Below are positions 1 through 8,023 of a stretch of 64,000 nucleotides of DNA, piece after piece (within the stretch, counting starts at the first letter, position 1; every line of letters starts with the position of its first letter). The notes under the pieces are model-generated. The model did not search any database and had not been told where the DNA came from. It saw only the letters and a list, made by a program, of their open reading frames with translations. A program made the position numbers and the translations under genes. Source of the stretch: Alphaproteobacteria bacterium (GTDB lineage Bacteria; Pseudomonadota; Alphaproteobacteria; Sphingomonadales; Sphingomonadaceae); contig JAUHWC010000006.1 in NCBI GenBank assembly GCA_030424845.1, positions 1-64,000 on the forward strand, read 5' to 3'.

Positions 1-3
1 TTA

Positions 4-38
4 TGTGAACGCTCACAAGAAAAAAGTGAACGTTCACA
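4..38. promoter_or_regulatory. Paired LacI-type operators upstream of lacI-family gene
   Basis: Two 14-bp palindromes lie side by side: TGTGAACGCTCACA at 4-17 and AGTGAACGTTCACA at 25-38. Their centres are 21 bp apart, two helical turns, so two dimers could bind one DNA face. The GTGAACG core with a central CG is typical of LacI-family operators. They sit about 70 bp upstream of the LacI-type gene, which suggests autoregulation and control of the transporters that follow. The target assignment is inference; the repeats are seen directly. Confidence 0.75.
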
Positions 39-105
39 TTTTTGCTTGTCAAGATACCCTCCAGTCGCTCTTATGCAAGCTGGACTAAGGTAGAGGGCAG
101 GCCTG

Positions 106-1173
106 ATGGCGAAGAAAGCCAATGTGACGATCGAGGATGTTGCGCGCGAAGTGGGTGTGTCGCGGCAAACCGTCTCGCGCGTCATAAACAAGGGCCCCAA
201 TGTGAAGCCCGCCGTGCGCGAGAAGGTGGAACAAGCCATCGCCCGGCTGGGGTATGTCCCCAACCTGTCGGCACGGCGCATGGGCGGCGGGCGTTCCTAC
301 CTGATCCTGGCGGTGAACGACCGGCAACGCACGCTGGAGAACTGGCAGGCCGGGCGCGGCAACGACTGGGTCGACCAGATGCTCTACGGCGGCATGACCG
401 AGTGCGAGAAGCAGGGCTATCACCTGATGTTTGAGCTGATCGATACCGAACCGGAAAAGGCACCCGTGGAACTGTCTCATTCCATCGCCGCCCTGCGACC
501 GGACGGCATCATCCTCACTCCTCCCCACAGCGACAATGAAGCGCTGGCCGCCATGCTGGCTGAAAAGGGCATCCCCTGTGCGCGGATCGGCCGCCGGGGT
601 GGCGAGGACTATATCGACGTCTACATGGACGAAGGCGCAGCCGCGGCCGATGCGGCCCGGCACCTGCTGGCACTGGGCCACAGGAAATTGGCCTTGATTG
701 CCGGCTCGCCCGAATATGGCAACTCGCAAAAGCGCGCCGAAGGGTTCCTGTCCGCACTGGAGCAGGCGCAGTGCGGACCCGGCCTGGTGGCCAAGGCTAA
801 TTTCCAGTTCGACCGCGCCGCAGAACTGCTGGAGGAGATGCTGACCGGCCCCAATCCGCCCACGGGCGTGATTGCCGACAATGACGAGATGGCATTTGCC
901 GCCCTGCACGTGGCGGACAAGCTGGGCCTGCGCATCCCCGACGATCTTTCCGTCATCAGCTTCGAGGATACGCCCGGTGTCCGCTTCAGCGTGCCGCCGC
1001 TCACCGCAATTCGCCAGCCGACAGCCGAGATGATCGGCAAGGCCTGCAACGAGTTGATCGCCGCTGCCGGGGGCCAACCGGCCAAGGGCAGCTTCATCCT
1101 GCCCTACCGCATGGTGGAACGGGCGACGACGGGCCCGCTCGCGCCTCGCCTGTCACAGGCAAGCGGAAGCTGA
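106..1173 (+). CDS. LacI family transcriptional regulator
   Basis: A 355-residue LacI/GalR-type repressor. Residues 6-27 form the classic N-terminal helix-turn-helix (VTIEDVAREVGVSRQTVSRV) followed by the hinge region near VPNLSARRM. The rest is a periplasmic-binding-protein-like effector domain (Peripla_BP_3 type) with recognisable segments such as RPDGIILTPP and GHRKLALIAGSP. The start ATG follows an AG-rich stretch, and the length is normal for the family. It directly precedes two sugar-type MFS genes on the same strand, so it probably controls carbohydrate uptake. The effector is unknown. The two palindromes upstream are the likely operators. Confidence 0.95.
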   Translation: MAKKANVTIEDVAREVGVSRQTVSRVINKGPNVKPAVREKVEQAIARLGYVPNLSARRMGGGRSYLILAVNDRQRTLENWQAGRGNDWVDQMLYGGMTECEKQGYHLMFELIDTEPEKAPVELSHSIAALRPDGIILTPPHSDNEALAAMLAEKGIPCARIGRRGGEDYIDVYMDEGAAAADAARHLLALGHRKLALIAGSPEYGNSQKRAEGFLSALEQAQCGPGLVAKANFQFDRAAELLEEMLTGPNPPTGVIADNDEMAFAALHVADKLGLRIPDDLSVISFEDTPGVRFSVPPLTAIRQPTAEMIGKACNELIAAAGGQPAKGSFILPYRMVERATTGPLAPRLSQASGS

Positions 1174-1178
1174 CCGCC

Positions 1179-2405
1179 ATGACGGCGATCAGCCAGCCGC
1201 GCACGGCCATGGCCCGCTACGGGCTTGCCTATCTGGGTGCGCACTTGGCGTTCATGCCGCTTCTTGTGCTGCTGGTTCCCCGCCGGGTGGAGAGCCTGGC
1301 TCCGGGCAACGCCGGGGAATGGTTGAGCTGGCTGCTGCTGTGCGGTGCCTGCGTCGCCGGCCTTGCGCATATCCTGGCGGGCCACGCCAGCGACCGCTGG
1401 CTGGAACGCCATGGCAGGCGCCGCGGGATGATTGCCATTGGCGCGGTGGTGCTGGCAGGCTCCTATATCGTGCTTTCGATCGCGCAGAGTTTTGCCGGAC
1501 TGATGACAGCGATCCTGCTGTTCCAGCTTGCCCTGAACATCGCCTTTGCACCGCTCGGCGCGTTGCTGGCCGATCACTTTCCGCACAGCCAGAAGGGGCA
1601 GATGGGCGGATTGATGAACGCCGCCCTGCCCGCCTCCTCGCTAGCCGTCGTGCTGGTGGGCTGGCTTTTCCCGCAAGACGGGAACAGCGCCTTCCTGTTC
1701 ACCGGCGCGCTGGCCTGCGCCTGCCTCCTTCCGCTGCTGGTAAACTGGGGCCTCGGCTCGGCCCGCACCGCCGCCATCCCCGACAGCCAAGCGCCGCGAC
1801 CACTCGCCCGCGTCGCGCGCGCCGATTTCTCGATTGCCTGGGCCGCCCGCCTTGCCGTGCAACTGGGTTCCGCCTTCGTGCACGGCTATATCTACCTCTA
1901 TCTCGCCGCGACACTGGCGGGGAACAGCGACGATCCGCGATTTACCGCCACCTCGATCCTCTCCACGCTTTCGGCACCGGCTGCGATCATCGCGATTGCC
2001 GCCACGATTGCCGCGGGAACCTTGTCGGACAAGGCCGGCAAGCGTCGCTTCCCCTTGTCCATTTCCGCACTTGCCGTGGCCGCCGGCCTGCTGTCCATGG
2101 CGCAGGCAGACGGGCTGGCGGTGATGCTGGTCGGCTATGTCAGTTTCTATGTCGGCCTGTCCGCTTTCCTGTCGATCGACACCGCGCTGGTAGCGCAACT
2201 GGTCAGCGCCAACCGCAACCGCGGGACTCTGCTCGGCATCATGAACCTGACGAACACCCTGCCCTCGGTCATTGCTCCGGGCCTGACCCTGCTCGCCTAC
2301 CAGCAGAGCCAGTTGCAGCAGCAGTTGAGCGCCCTGTTCATGGTTTGTGCAGCGCTGGCGCTGGCAGGGGCCGTGGGCATCCAGTTCATCCAGACGGTGC
2401 GCTGA
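1179..2405 (+). CDS. MFS transporter (SLC45/sugar-like permease)
   Basis: A 408-residue polytopic inner-membrane protein with about 12 hydrophobic segments and a long loop in the middle, the pattern of a major facilitator. A motif-A-like loop (GHASDRWLERHGRRR) follows the second helix, and a second one (GTLSDKAGKRR) occurs in the C-terminal half. It starts 5 bp after the LacI-type gene, so the two are almost certainly cotranscribed. Substrate is not evident; with the repressor and the FucP-type symporter next door a sugar or glycoside is likely. No truncation is seen. Confidence 0.85.
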   Translation: MTAISQPRTAMARYGLAYLGAHLAFMPLLVLLVPRRVESLAPGNAGEWLSWLLLCGACVAGLAHILAGHASDRWLERHGRRRGMIAIGAVVLAGSYIVLSIAQSFAGLMTAILLFQLALNIAFAPLGALLADHFPHSQKGQMGGLMNAALPASSLAVVLVGWLFPQDGNSAFLFTGALACACLLPLLVNWGLGSARTAAIPDSQAPRPLARVARADFSIAWAARLAVQLGSAFVHGYIYLYLAATLAGNSDDPRFTATSILSTLSAPAAIIAIAATIAAGTLSDKAGKRRFPLSISALAVAAGLLSMAQADGLAVMLVGYVSFYVGLSAFLSIDTALVAQLVSANRNRGTLLGIMNLTNTLPSVIAPGLTLLAYQQSQLQQQLSALFMVCAALALAGAVGIQFIQTVR

Positions 2406-2535
2406 TCATGGATATGGCCACCCCCGTCCGCTTCGCTCTCCAACCCCGCGCGCCAAGGTCCGCCTGCTCCGCGCACAACCCGTCATTCGGCAATGACCGA
2501 AAACGGCATGCCGCCAATCCGAGAGAGGATCACAC

Positions 2536-3813
2536 ATGAACAGCCAGACAAGAGGCGGAACGGTCAAGGCCGCCTTCATCGCGGTGACGACCCTGTTCTT
2601 TGCATGGGGTTTCATCACCAGCCTGATCGATCCGCTGGTGGCAGCGGTGAAGGGCATCTTCACGCTGAGCAATACCGAGGCACAGCTCTCGGCCTTTGCC
2701 TTCTTCATCGCCTATGGCCTCATTTCCTTTCCCGCCGCCGTGTTCATCGCGCGGTGGAAGGCAGTGCCGTCCATCCTGGTGGCCCTGTGCATGATGATCG
2801 GTGGCTGCCTGATCATGCTGGGGGCGGCCAATATCGCCAACTACTCGATCGTCCTGCTGGGCCTGTTCGTGTTGGCGAGCGGCATTACCGTGCTGCAGGT
2901 GGCGGCGAACCCGCTGGCGGCCGCCTTGGGTGATCCCAAGGGCAGCCACTTCCGCCTGACGCTGGCGCAGACCTTCAACAGCTTCGGCACCTTCATCGGC
3001 CCGTACCTGGGTGCAGTATTGTTCCTGGGCGGGTTGGAAGTGGCCGAAGGGACGGTGGTGACCGAGGAAGCGCGCCAGAACGCGCTGCTGGGGATCGACA
3101 CAGCCTATGTCTGGATCTGCGGATTGCTGGTGCTGCTGCTGGTCTTCTTCTTCGTCAGCCGCAAGACGGTGGCTGCCGCCGCGCCCGAACCGGCCCCGGC
3201 CAAGGGCATCGGCGCGATGATCGCGGATGCCTTTTCCAGCAAGTGGTGCCTGCTGGGTGGTGCGGCGATCTTCCTTTATGTCGGCGCGGAAGTGGCCATC
3301 GGGACTCAGATGGCGCTGTTCCTCAATTCCGATGGCATCTGGGGTGTCAGCCTTGAAGATGCGGGCAAGGCCGTGTCCTTCTACTGGGGCGGCGCCATGG
3401 TCGGCCGCGCGATCGGCTCTGTGCTGCTGGCGCGCTTCAAAGCAGCCAAGCTGCTGATGCTGTTCACTGCCGTTGCCTGTGCCATGGTGCTCTACGTGGT
3501 CACGCTTGGCGGTGTGAGCGCAGGCTATGTCGCGCTGTCGATTGGCCTGTTCAACTCGATCATGTTCCCGGTGATCTTCACCCTGACGCTGGAACGCTCC
3601 ACTGCCAGCGAGCAGGCGACCTCGGGCTTCCTGTGCACGGCGATTGTCGGCGGCGCGTTCATCCCGCTGCTGGTGGGCGTGCTGTCGGACAGCATGGGCC
3701 TGGTGACCGCGCTGCTCCTGCCGGCACTGTGCTATGCCCTGCTGTGCGTCTTCGCATGGAAGGCCAGCCAGACACCGGCCCTGCACGAGGTGGAAGCCAC
3801 TTCGGCGCATTGA
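2536..3813 (+). CDS. FucP-type sugar MFS transporter
   Basis: A 425-residue sugar:proton symporter of the FucP/GluP (FHS) branch of the MFS. Diagnostic segments are FFAWGFITSLIDPLV in helix 1, QVAANPLAAALG in helix 4 and LTLAQTFNSFGTFIGPYLGA in helix 5. It would import a hexose, fucose-like or similar monosaccharide across the inner membrane. It lies 130 bp after the preceding MFS gene on the same strand, with GAGAGGATCACAC upstream of the ATG. The gap could hold its own promoter, but none is obvious. A paralogue lies on the other strand near 22.9-24.2 kb. Confidence 0.92.
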   Translation: MNSQTRGGTVKAAFIAVTTLFFAWGFITSLIDPLVAAVKGIFTLSNTEAQLSAFAFFIAYGLISFPAAVFIARWKAVPSILVALCMMIGGCLIMLGAANIANYSIVLLGLFVLASGITVLQVAANPLAAALGDPKGSHFRLTLAQTFNSFGTFIGPYLGAVLFLGGLEVAEGTVVTEEARQNALLGIDTAYVWICGLLVLLLVFFFVSRKTVAAAAPEPAPAKGIGAMIADAFSSKWCLLGGAAIFLYVGAEVAIGTQMALFLNSDGIWGVSLEDAGKAVSFYWGGAMVGRAIGSVLLARFKAAKLLMLFTAVACAMVLYVVTLGGVSAGYVALSIGLFNSIMFPVIFTLTLERSTASEQATSGFLCTAIVGGAFIPLLVGVLSDSMGLVTALLLPALCYALLCVFAWKASQTPALHEVEATSAH

Positions 3814-3824
3814 TGGATGACAGC

Positions 3825-3857
3825 GGCGCGGGTGGTTATTTCAGGATCGCCCGCGCC
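3825..3857. terminator. Possible hairpin after the sugar transporter gene
   Basis: GGCGCGGG at 3825-3832 pairs with CCCGCGCC at 3850-3857 (8 bp, 17-nt loop). It begins 12 bp after the stop of the FucP-type gene. There is no T-rich tail, so an intrinsic terminator is only a weak call. Confidence 0.35.
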
Positions 3858-4127
3858 TCGTCATCGATATCGGTGCGCAAGGGTTGAACCGGCACTTAAA
3901 GCCTCTTGTCGATGCTATCGCATAGCTTATGAGAAGTGGTCGGAGCCACAAGGAGGTAAATCTCATCCCGAACGCGCTGGGATAAATTGAAACCCGACCC
4001 GGATTCTCCTTCAGCCAACGTCGAACTTTGGCTCGGTGCACTTTCTATCGGGTTCTTCATGATCTGCTTAGGCGTTACACTTAGTCAGTATCACTTACAT
4101 CCGAGCCACCTTTGTTTGTGAGTTAGA
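3858..4127. other. Gene-free decayed stretch; possible transposase remnant on minus strand
   Basis: No intact gene is visible, and base composition is less GC-rich than its neighbours. On the minus strand near 3990-4041 a short peptide (HRAKVRRWLKENPGR) resembles the region before the last catalytic acid of IS630-type transposases, but the reading frame does not continue as a transposase. No terminal inverted repeats or target duplications were recognised. The stretch adjoins a kinase pseudogene, so it may be the scar of an old insertion. The transposase resemblance is weak and by eye. Confidence 0.3.
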
Positions 4128-4962
4128 CTATTCACGAAGTAGCACAAAAACAAGCATTCCCAAACCAACCAGCATGAACACCAGCGCCAGCACCAGCTTG
4201 TTGCGCCCCAGGAACTTTACCAGGCGATAGCTGATAGCGTTGGAATAGGTGGCGACGGGCAGACCGGCACGAAATGCCTCCACCTCCGCGATCAGCTCCG
4301 CAACCGAATGAGAGCGGGCGCCGGGCCTCCGATCCGCTGCCCGGGCCGCTATCGCTGACAGGTCCTTCCTGTTCTCCCCACCGACAAGCTCATGCAACAC
4401 CAGGCCCAGCGCATAGACAACAGGCAGGATGTTCAGGTCGGATGGATCGGCCCTTTTCAGCAAGGCAACGCCGAAATCGATGAGCTTCGCCTACCCGCCT
4501 TCCGTGACCAGCAGGTTTTCCATCGTCAGGTCTCGATGGACGACCATGCGGTGATGCGCATGGGCCACCGCCCCGCCGCCTGCAGGAACAGCGCCAGCCT
4601 GTTGTCCAGCGAAGGACTCTCGTCCTGCACCCAACTGCGCGGCGTGCGACCATCAACATATTCCAACGCGATGAAGGGATCGCCTCCGGCCGTGCGGCCA
4701 CTGTCAAGCAGGCGAGCAATATGCGGATGGTCAAGCCGCTTGAGGATCGCGCACTCCCGTTCGAACCGTCCGCCAGGTTGCCGGGGGACCCGGCAGGCCG
4801 CAGGATCTTGAGCGCCTCAAGCCCTGCCTCCTCGCTATCGCGATGAGCCAGGAACACCTCTCCCGACCCGCCCAGTGCCAAGCGCCGGACAAGGACGTAT
4901 CCCGGAAGCACCGGAAAGGCATTGTTGCGACCGCTATCCGGCCTGCGATCATCCCCAAACAT
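4128..4962 (-). pseudogene. Degenerate Ser/Thr protein kinase gene
   Basis: Pieces of a bacterial eukaryotic-like Ser/Thr kinase lie in different frames of the minus strand. The N-terminal piece has the glycine-rich loop (LALGGSGEVFLAH) and the VAIK-like lysine (EALKILR). After a frameshift near 4770 the next frame reads RFERECAILKRLDHPHIARLL and ALEYVDGR. A second frameshift near 4570 restores HRDLTMENLL, followed by an in-frame TAG and then LIDFGVALL. The part after DFG jumps almost directly to YALGLVLHELVGG, so most of the activation segment is missing. A C-terminal membrane helix (LVLALVFMLVGLGMLVFVLL) remains. Two frameshifts, a stop and a deletion make a working kinase very unlikely. 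Confidence 0.8.
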
Positions 4963-5045
4963 GGAGCAAGGCTCTAACAGCCCCGCGCCGTGTGTAAATC
5001 GCGACCAGGGACAGAAAGCCCCGAAATGGAGGCAGTTACGCCCTG

Positions 5046-6215
5046 CTAGACAGGCAAGCCGACGTAGTTTTCGGCAATCGTTGTCTGCGCTGCACGGCTG
5101 TTGGCGATATAATCCAGCTCCGCCACCTGCATTGCGCGTTCGAAAGGCCCGTCATCAGGGAAACGGTGCATCAGCTTGGTCAGCGACCAGCTGAACCGTT
5201 CGGATTTCCAGACGCGGGCCAGCGCGGTGTCGGAATAGGCCGCGATCGCATCATTGTCCGATTTTCCGAAGAAGCCGGTCAGCGCGGCAGCAGCATAGTG
5301 CACGTCGCTGGCGGCAAGGTTCAGGCCCTTGGCGCCGGTGGGAGGCACGATGTGGGCGCTGTCGCCACACAGCAGCAGCGATCCGTGGCGCATGGGCGCG
5401 AAGACATAGCTGCGGAGCGGGGCGATGCTCTTCTCCAGCGCCGGACCGCGGGTGATATTGGCGGCAGCTTCCGGGCCGAGGCGGATGACAAGCTCGTCCC
5501 ACAGGCGGTCGTCGCTCCATTCCTCCACCTTGTCGGTCAGCGGAACGTCGACGTAATAGCGGCTGCGAGTCTCGCTGCGCATGGAAGCCAGCGCGAAGCC
5601 GCGCTCGTGGTTGGCATAGATCAGTTCGTGGTTGCACGGGGGCACATCGGCTAGGATGCCCAGCCAGCCGAAAGGGTAGACCCGCTCGAATTCCTGTCCC
5701 ACGCTTGCAGGGATCGCCTTGCGGCTGGGGCCGTGGAAACCGTCGCACCCGACGACAAAGCGGCAGTCCACGCGGTGCTCCGCGCCGTCCTTGTGGTAGG
5801 TGACATAGGGCGCATCGCCCTCCACTTCATGCAGTGCCACGTGAGCCGCTTCATAGACCACTTCCAGCCCGCGTTCCTCGCTGGCATCCATCAGGTCCTT
5901 GGTAATCTCGGTCTGGCCGTAGACCATCACCCGGCTGCCGACGAGGTCCGCCATGTCGATACGGATCAACCTGTCACCGTCGGCAAGGTTGAAGCCATCA
6001 TGCCACATGCCTTCCAGCTTCATCCGGGCATCAAGGCCCAGGCGCTCCACCAGCTCGACGGTGATGGTTTCCAGAACGCCCGCGCGGATGCGGGTGAGCA
6101 CGTAGTCTCCCGTCTGGCGTTCCAGTACCACGCAATCGACGCCTTCCGCGCGAAGGAGGTGACCCAGAATCAGCCCGGCCGGGCCGGCACCGATGATGCA
6201 GACTTGCGTTTTCAT
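5046..6215 (-). CDS. pobA: 4-hydroxybenzoate 3-monooxygenase
   Basis: A 389-residue cytoplasmic FAD/NADPH hydroxylase that converts 4-hydroxybenzoate to protocatechuate, the entry to ring cleavage. The N-terminal dinucleotide-binding motif IGAGPAG lies at residues 8-14, the DG fingerprint (GCDGFHGPSR) near 158, and the second FAD motif (GDSAHIVPPTGAKGLNLA) near 285. This GAKGLN arrangement and the length (family about 394) are typical of PobA rather than of other flavin monooxygenases. It is divergent from an AraC-type gene of the PobR kind, as in many pob loci. No protocatechuate ring-cleavage genes lie in the window. Confidence 0.95.
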   Translation of the reverse strand: MKTQVCIIGAGPAGLILGHLLRAEGVDCVVLERQTGDYVLTRIRAGVLETITVELVERLGLDARMKLEGMWHDGFNLADGDRLIRIDMADLVGSRVMVYGQTEITKDLMDASEERGLEVVYEAAHVALHEVEGDAPYVTYHKDGAEHRVDCRFVVGCDGFHGPSRKAIPASVGQEFERVYPFGWLGILADVPPCNHELIYANHERGFALASMRSETRSRYYVDVPLTDKVEEWSDDRLWDELVIRLGPEAAANITRGPALEKSIAPLRSYVFAPMRHGSLLLCGDSAHIVPPTGAKGLNLAASDVHYAAAALTGFFGKSDNDAIAAYSDTALARVWKSERFSWSLTKLMHRFPDDGPFERAMQVAELDYIANSRAAQTTIAENYVGLPV

Positions 6216-6268
6216 GTGAACTTCCTGTCTTGATCCTGACGGGCATCCTAGCTGCCAGCGCGACCGGC

Positions 6269-6284
6269 TGGAATGCGCCTTCCA
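6269..6284. promoter_or_regulatory. Inverted repeat in the pobA-regulator gap
   Basis: TGGAA at 6269-6273 and TTCCA at 6280-6284 form a dyad with a 6-bp spacer, between the divergent pobA and AraC-type starts. It is a candidate regulator site. AraC proteins usually bind direct repeats, so the assignment is tentative. Confidence 0.35.
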
Positions 6285-6330
6285 ACGCAGAACTTGGCTT
6301 TTTCAACGCGCCGTGCAATCAGCTTTCGCC

Positions 6331-7215
6331 ATGAGCGGAACGCTTCCTCCAGACTTCTTCCTGTATGGAGAGCCTCCCAAGGCGGCGAGCCCCGACTTCG
6401 TGCATGTCGAGGAACTGGCGAAACGTTCCCGCCCCGGGAACTGGCAGATCAAACCCCACCGGCACGGCGATCTGTGTCACCTGATCCTGATCACGCGCGG
6501 TGGCGGAACCATCCAATATGAATATGAATTTATGGATTTTTCATCGCCCCGCCTGCTGATAGTCCCGGCACAGACCGTCCACGGATTCTCATGGAAAGCA
6601 CCATCGGAAGGTAAGGTGCTGACGGTCGCCCTGCCTCAGTTGCAACAGCTAGTGGGCGAACATGCGGACTTTGCCGGGATCTTCACCCGCCCGCGCTCAC
6701 TGCCGCTGGACAGGCAGGCCAGTGCCGCCATTTCAGCGGCCATGTCGGGAATTGCTCAGGAGCTTTCCTGGGTCGGCCTTGGACAATCCGCAGCCCTGCA
6801 GGCTGGCCTGCTCAATGTTCTGGTGCAGGTAGCGCGACAATTGCACCATACACAAGCGCAGCTGAGCGGGCCACAGGGGCACCACAGGCTGGTGGCACGG
6901 TACCGGCAAATGGTGGAACAGCGCTTCCGCTTGCGTGAAAGCGTCGCCATCTACGCCCGCGACCTGGGGGTGAGCGAAACCTCGCTGCGGGAGGCCTGTG
7001 CTGCAACCGGCCAATCGCCCATCACCATTCGCGACCAGCGCGCGGTGCTGGAGGCTCAGCGCCTGCTCGCCTTTTCCGCCCTGCACGTGGCCGAAATCGG
7101 GGGCTCCATCGGGATCGAGGACCCGGCCTATTTCTCGCGCTTCTTTGCCCGCCATTGCGGCTGCTCACCTGCATATTGGCGGCGCGAGCGGCTCAAGGCC
7201 CGCCAAATGGCCTAA
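6331..7215 (+). CDS. AraC family regulator, PobR-like
   Basis: A 294-residue regulator with an N-terminal cupin-like sensing domain (conserved FFLYGE start, HRHGDLCHLILITRGGG) and a C-terminal AraC double helix-turn-helix (SVAIYARDLGVSETSLREAC and EIGGSIGIEDPAYFSRFFAR). The ATG at 6331 is preferred to a GTG at 6313 because the paralogue at 60178-61107 starts the same distance before its LYGE motif. It is divergent from pobA, so it is probably the 4-hydroxybenzoate-responsive activator; the ligand is inferred from context. Confidence 0.85.
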   Translation: MSGTLPPDFFLYGEPPKAASPDFVHVEELAKRSRPGNWQIKPHRHGDLCHLILITRGGGTIQYEYEFMDFSSPRLLIVPAQTVHGFSWKAPSEGKVLTVALPQLQQLVGEHADFAGIFTRPRSLPLDRQASAAISAAMSGIAQELSWVGLGQSAALQAGLLNVLVQVARQLHHTQAQLSGPQGHHRLVARYRQMVEQRFRLRESVAIYARDLGVSETSLREACAATGQSPITIRDQRAVLEAQRLLAFSALHVAEIGGSIGIEDPAYFSRFFARHCGCSPAYWRRERLKARQMA

Positions 7216-7310
7216 CCGCGCGCAGCTTCCCCATCGCGCCCTGCAAACCATTCCTAGTGGCCGGGCTGGTGCAGCGCAACAACGTCCGCAGCTTGTGATT
7301 GCAGACGGTT

Positions 7311-7538
7311 TCACACATCCAGCACGGCGATCTTGTAGCCTTCGGCAAGCGTGGGATCGTTGAAGGAGTCGTCGACGAAATAGCCCACAGTGCCGAAGAC
7401 CACGAAGTAGCAGCTATTGCAGCCATCCCCCTGGTGCAAAATGGGATCGCCCCGATCGGCCTGCTCCCGCCGGGCCAGAGGCAGGACTTCGCCGGCCACA
7501 GCATTACCGCAGCCGAAAAAGGGCATCAAGCACGGCAA
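7311..7538 (-). CDS. Short hypothetical ORF downstream of cytochrome c
   Basis: An open frame of 75 codons lies 89 bp after the last gene of module 1 on the same strand. The product has a Cys-rich middle (DGCNSCYFVVFG) and ends in EGYKIAVLDV; no family was recognised and there is no clear signal peptide or membrane segment. There is no strong ribosome-binding site. The rest of the 7216-7627 gap shows no further gene. It may be a gene fragment or spurious. Confidence 0.25.
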   Translation of the reverse strand: MPCLMPFFGCGNAVAGEVLPLARREQADRGDPILHQGDGCNSCYFVVFGTVGYFVDDSFNDPTLAEGYKIAVLDV

Positions 7539-7627
7539 TCCGGGTGTCCCGATCCTTCATCGGAAGCGGACCATTCCCGTTTCCGCATGGCTTGGCAAGG
7601 GGCTAATTGCCGCTGGCCTTGCCCCCC

Positions 7628-8023
7628 TTAGCGCCGCGGATTGGCGGCAGCCGTGGCCGCGATATAGGCAGCAAGCTCGTCAATTTGCGCATCGGTCAGC
7701 TCACCCTTGCGGAACATTGGCATGGCACCACTGCCCCGGCGCAGGATCACCCGCAGGACCGGCGCTGGCAAGTCGCTGCGCAGTTCCAGTGGCCCGGGCC
7801 TGTCCCCGCCATATTTGGCATCGAGCGCCGCCGTGCCGGGCAAGGTGGGCGAGCCATCGTCCCCCGGCCCTGTTCCATGACAAGGCGCGCATTGCTGCTC
7901 GAACACCACGCGCCCGGGCACTTCCGGCCGCTCGATATCTGCCGCGATGCCTTGCGCCAGTGCGGCGCTGCCGGCCAACGCGCCCACGCCAAAGACGATG
8001 GCAAGCGAAGCCTTCACGCTCAC
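7628..8023 (-). CDS. Class I cytochrome c, flavocytochrome partner (module 1)
   Basis: A 131-residue exported monohaem cytochrome c. Residues 1-24 are a Sec-type signal peptide ending ALAQ. The haem motif CAPCH is at residues 45-49, and the likely axial Met is M101 in GAMPMF. It overlaps the stop of the preceding flavoprotein gene by 4 bp (ATGA), so it is probably the electron-accepting subunit, as PchC is for p-cresol methylhydroxylase. Its middle (LPGTAALDAKY) resembles the other module 1 cytochrome (LAGTSSLAIKY) more than those of module 2. Confidence 0.9.
   Translation of the reverse strand: MSVKASLAIVFGVGALAGSAALAQGIAADIERPEVPGRVVFEQQCAPCHGTGPGDDGSPTLPGTAALDAKYGGDRPGPLELRSDLPAPVLRVILRRGSGAMPMFRKGELTDAQIDELAAYIAATAAANPRR

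Noticed and set aside
85-1077. Long open frame antisense to the LacI-type gene
   Set aside because: It lies opposite a clear LacI gene with HTH and effector domain; the antisense product is Gly/His-rich with no family features, as expected for shadow frames in GC-rich DNA.
2530-3810. 426-codon frame antisense to the sugar transporter
   Set aside because: Hydrophilic His/Gln-rich sequence without domains, mirroring the transporter; typical of antisense shadows.
3841-4041. Intact transposase gene
   Set aside because: Only one short IS630-like peptide is seen; no continuing frame, no terminal repeats.
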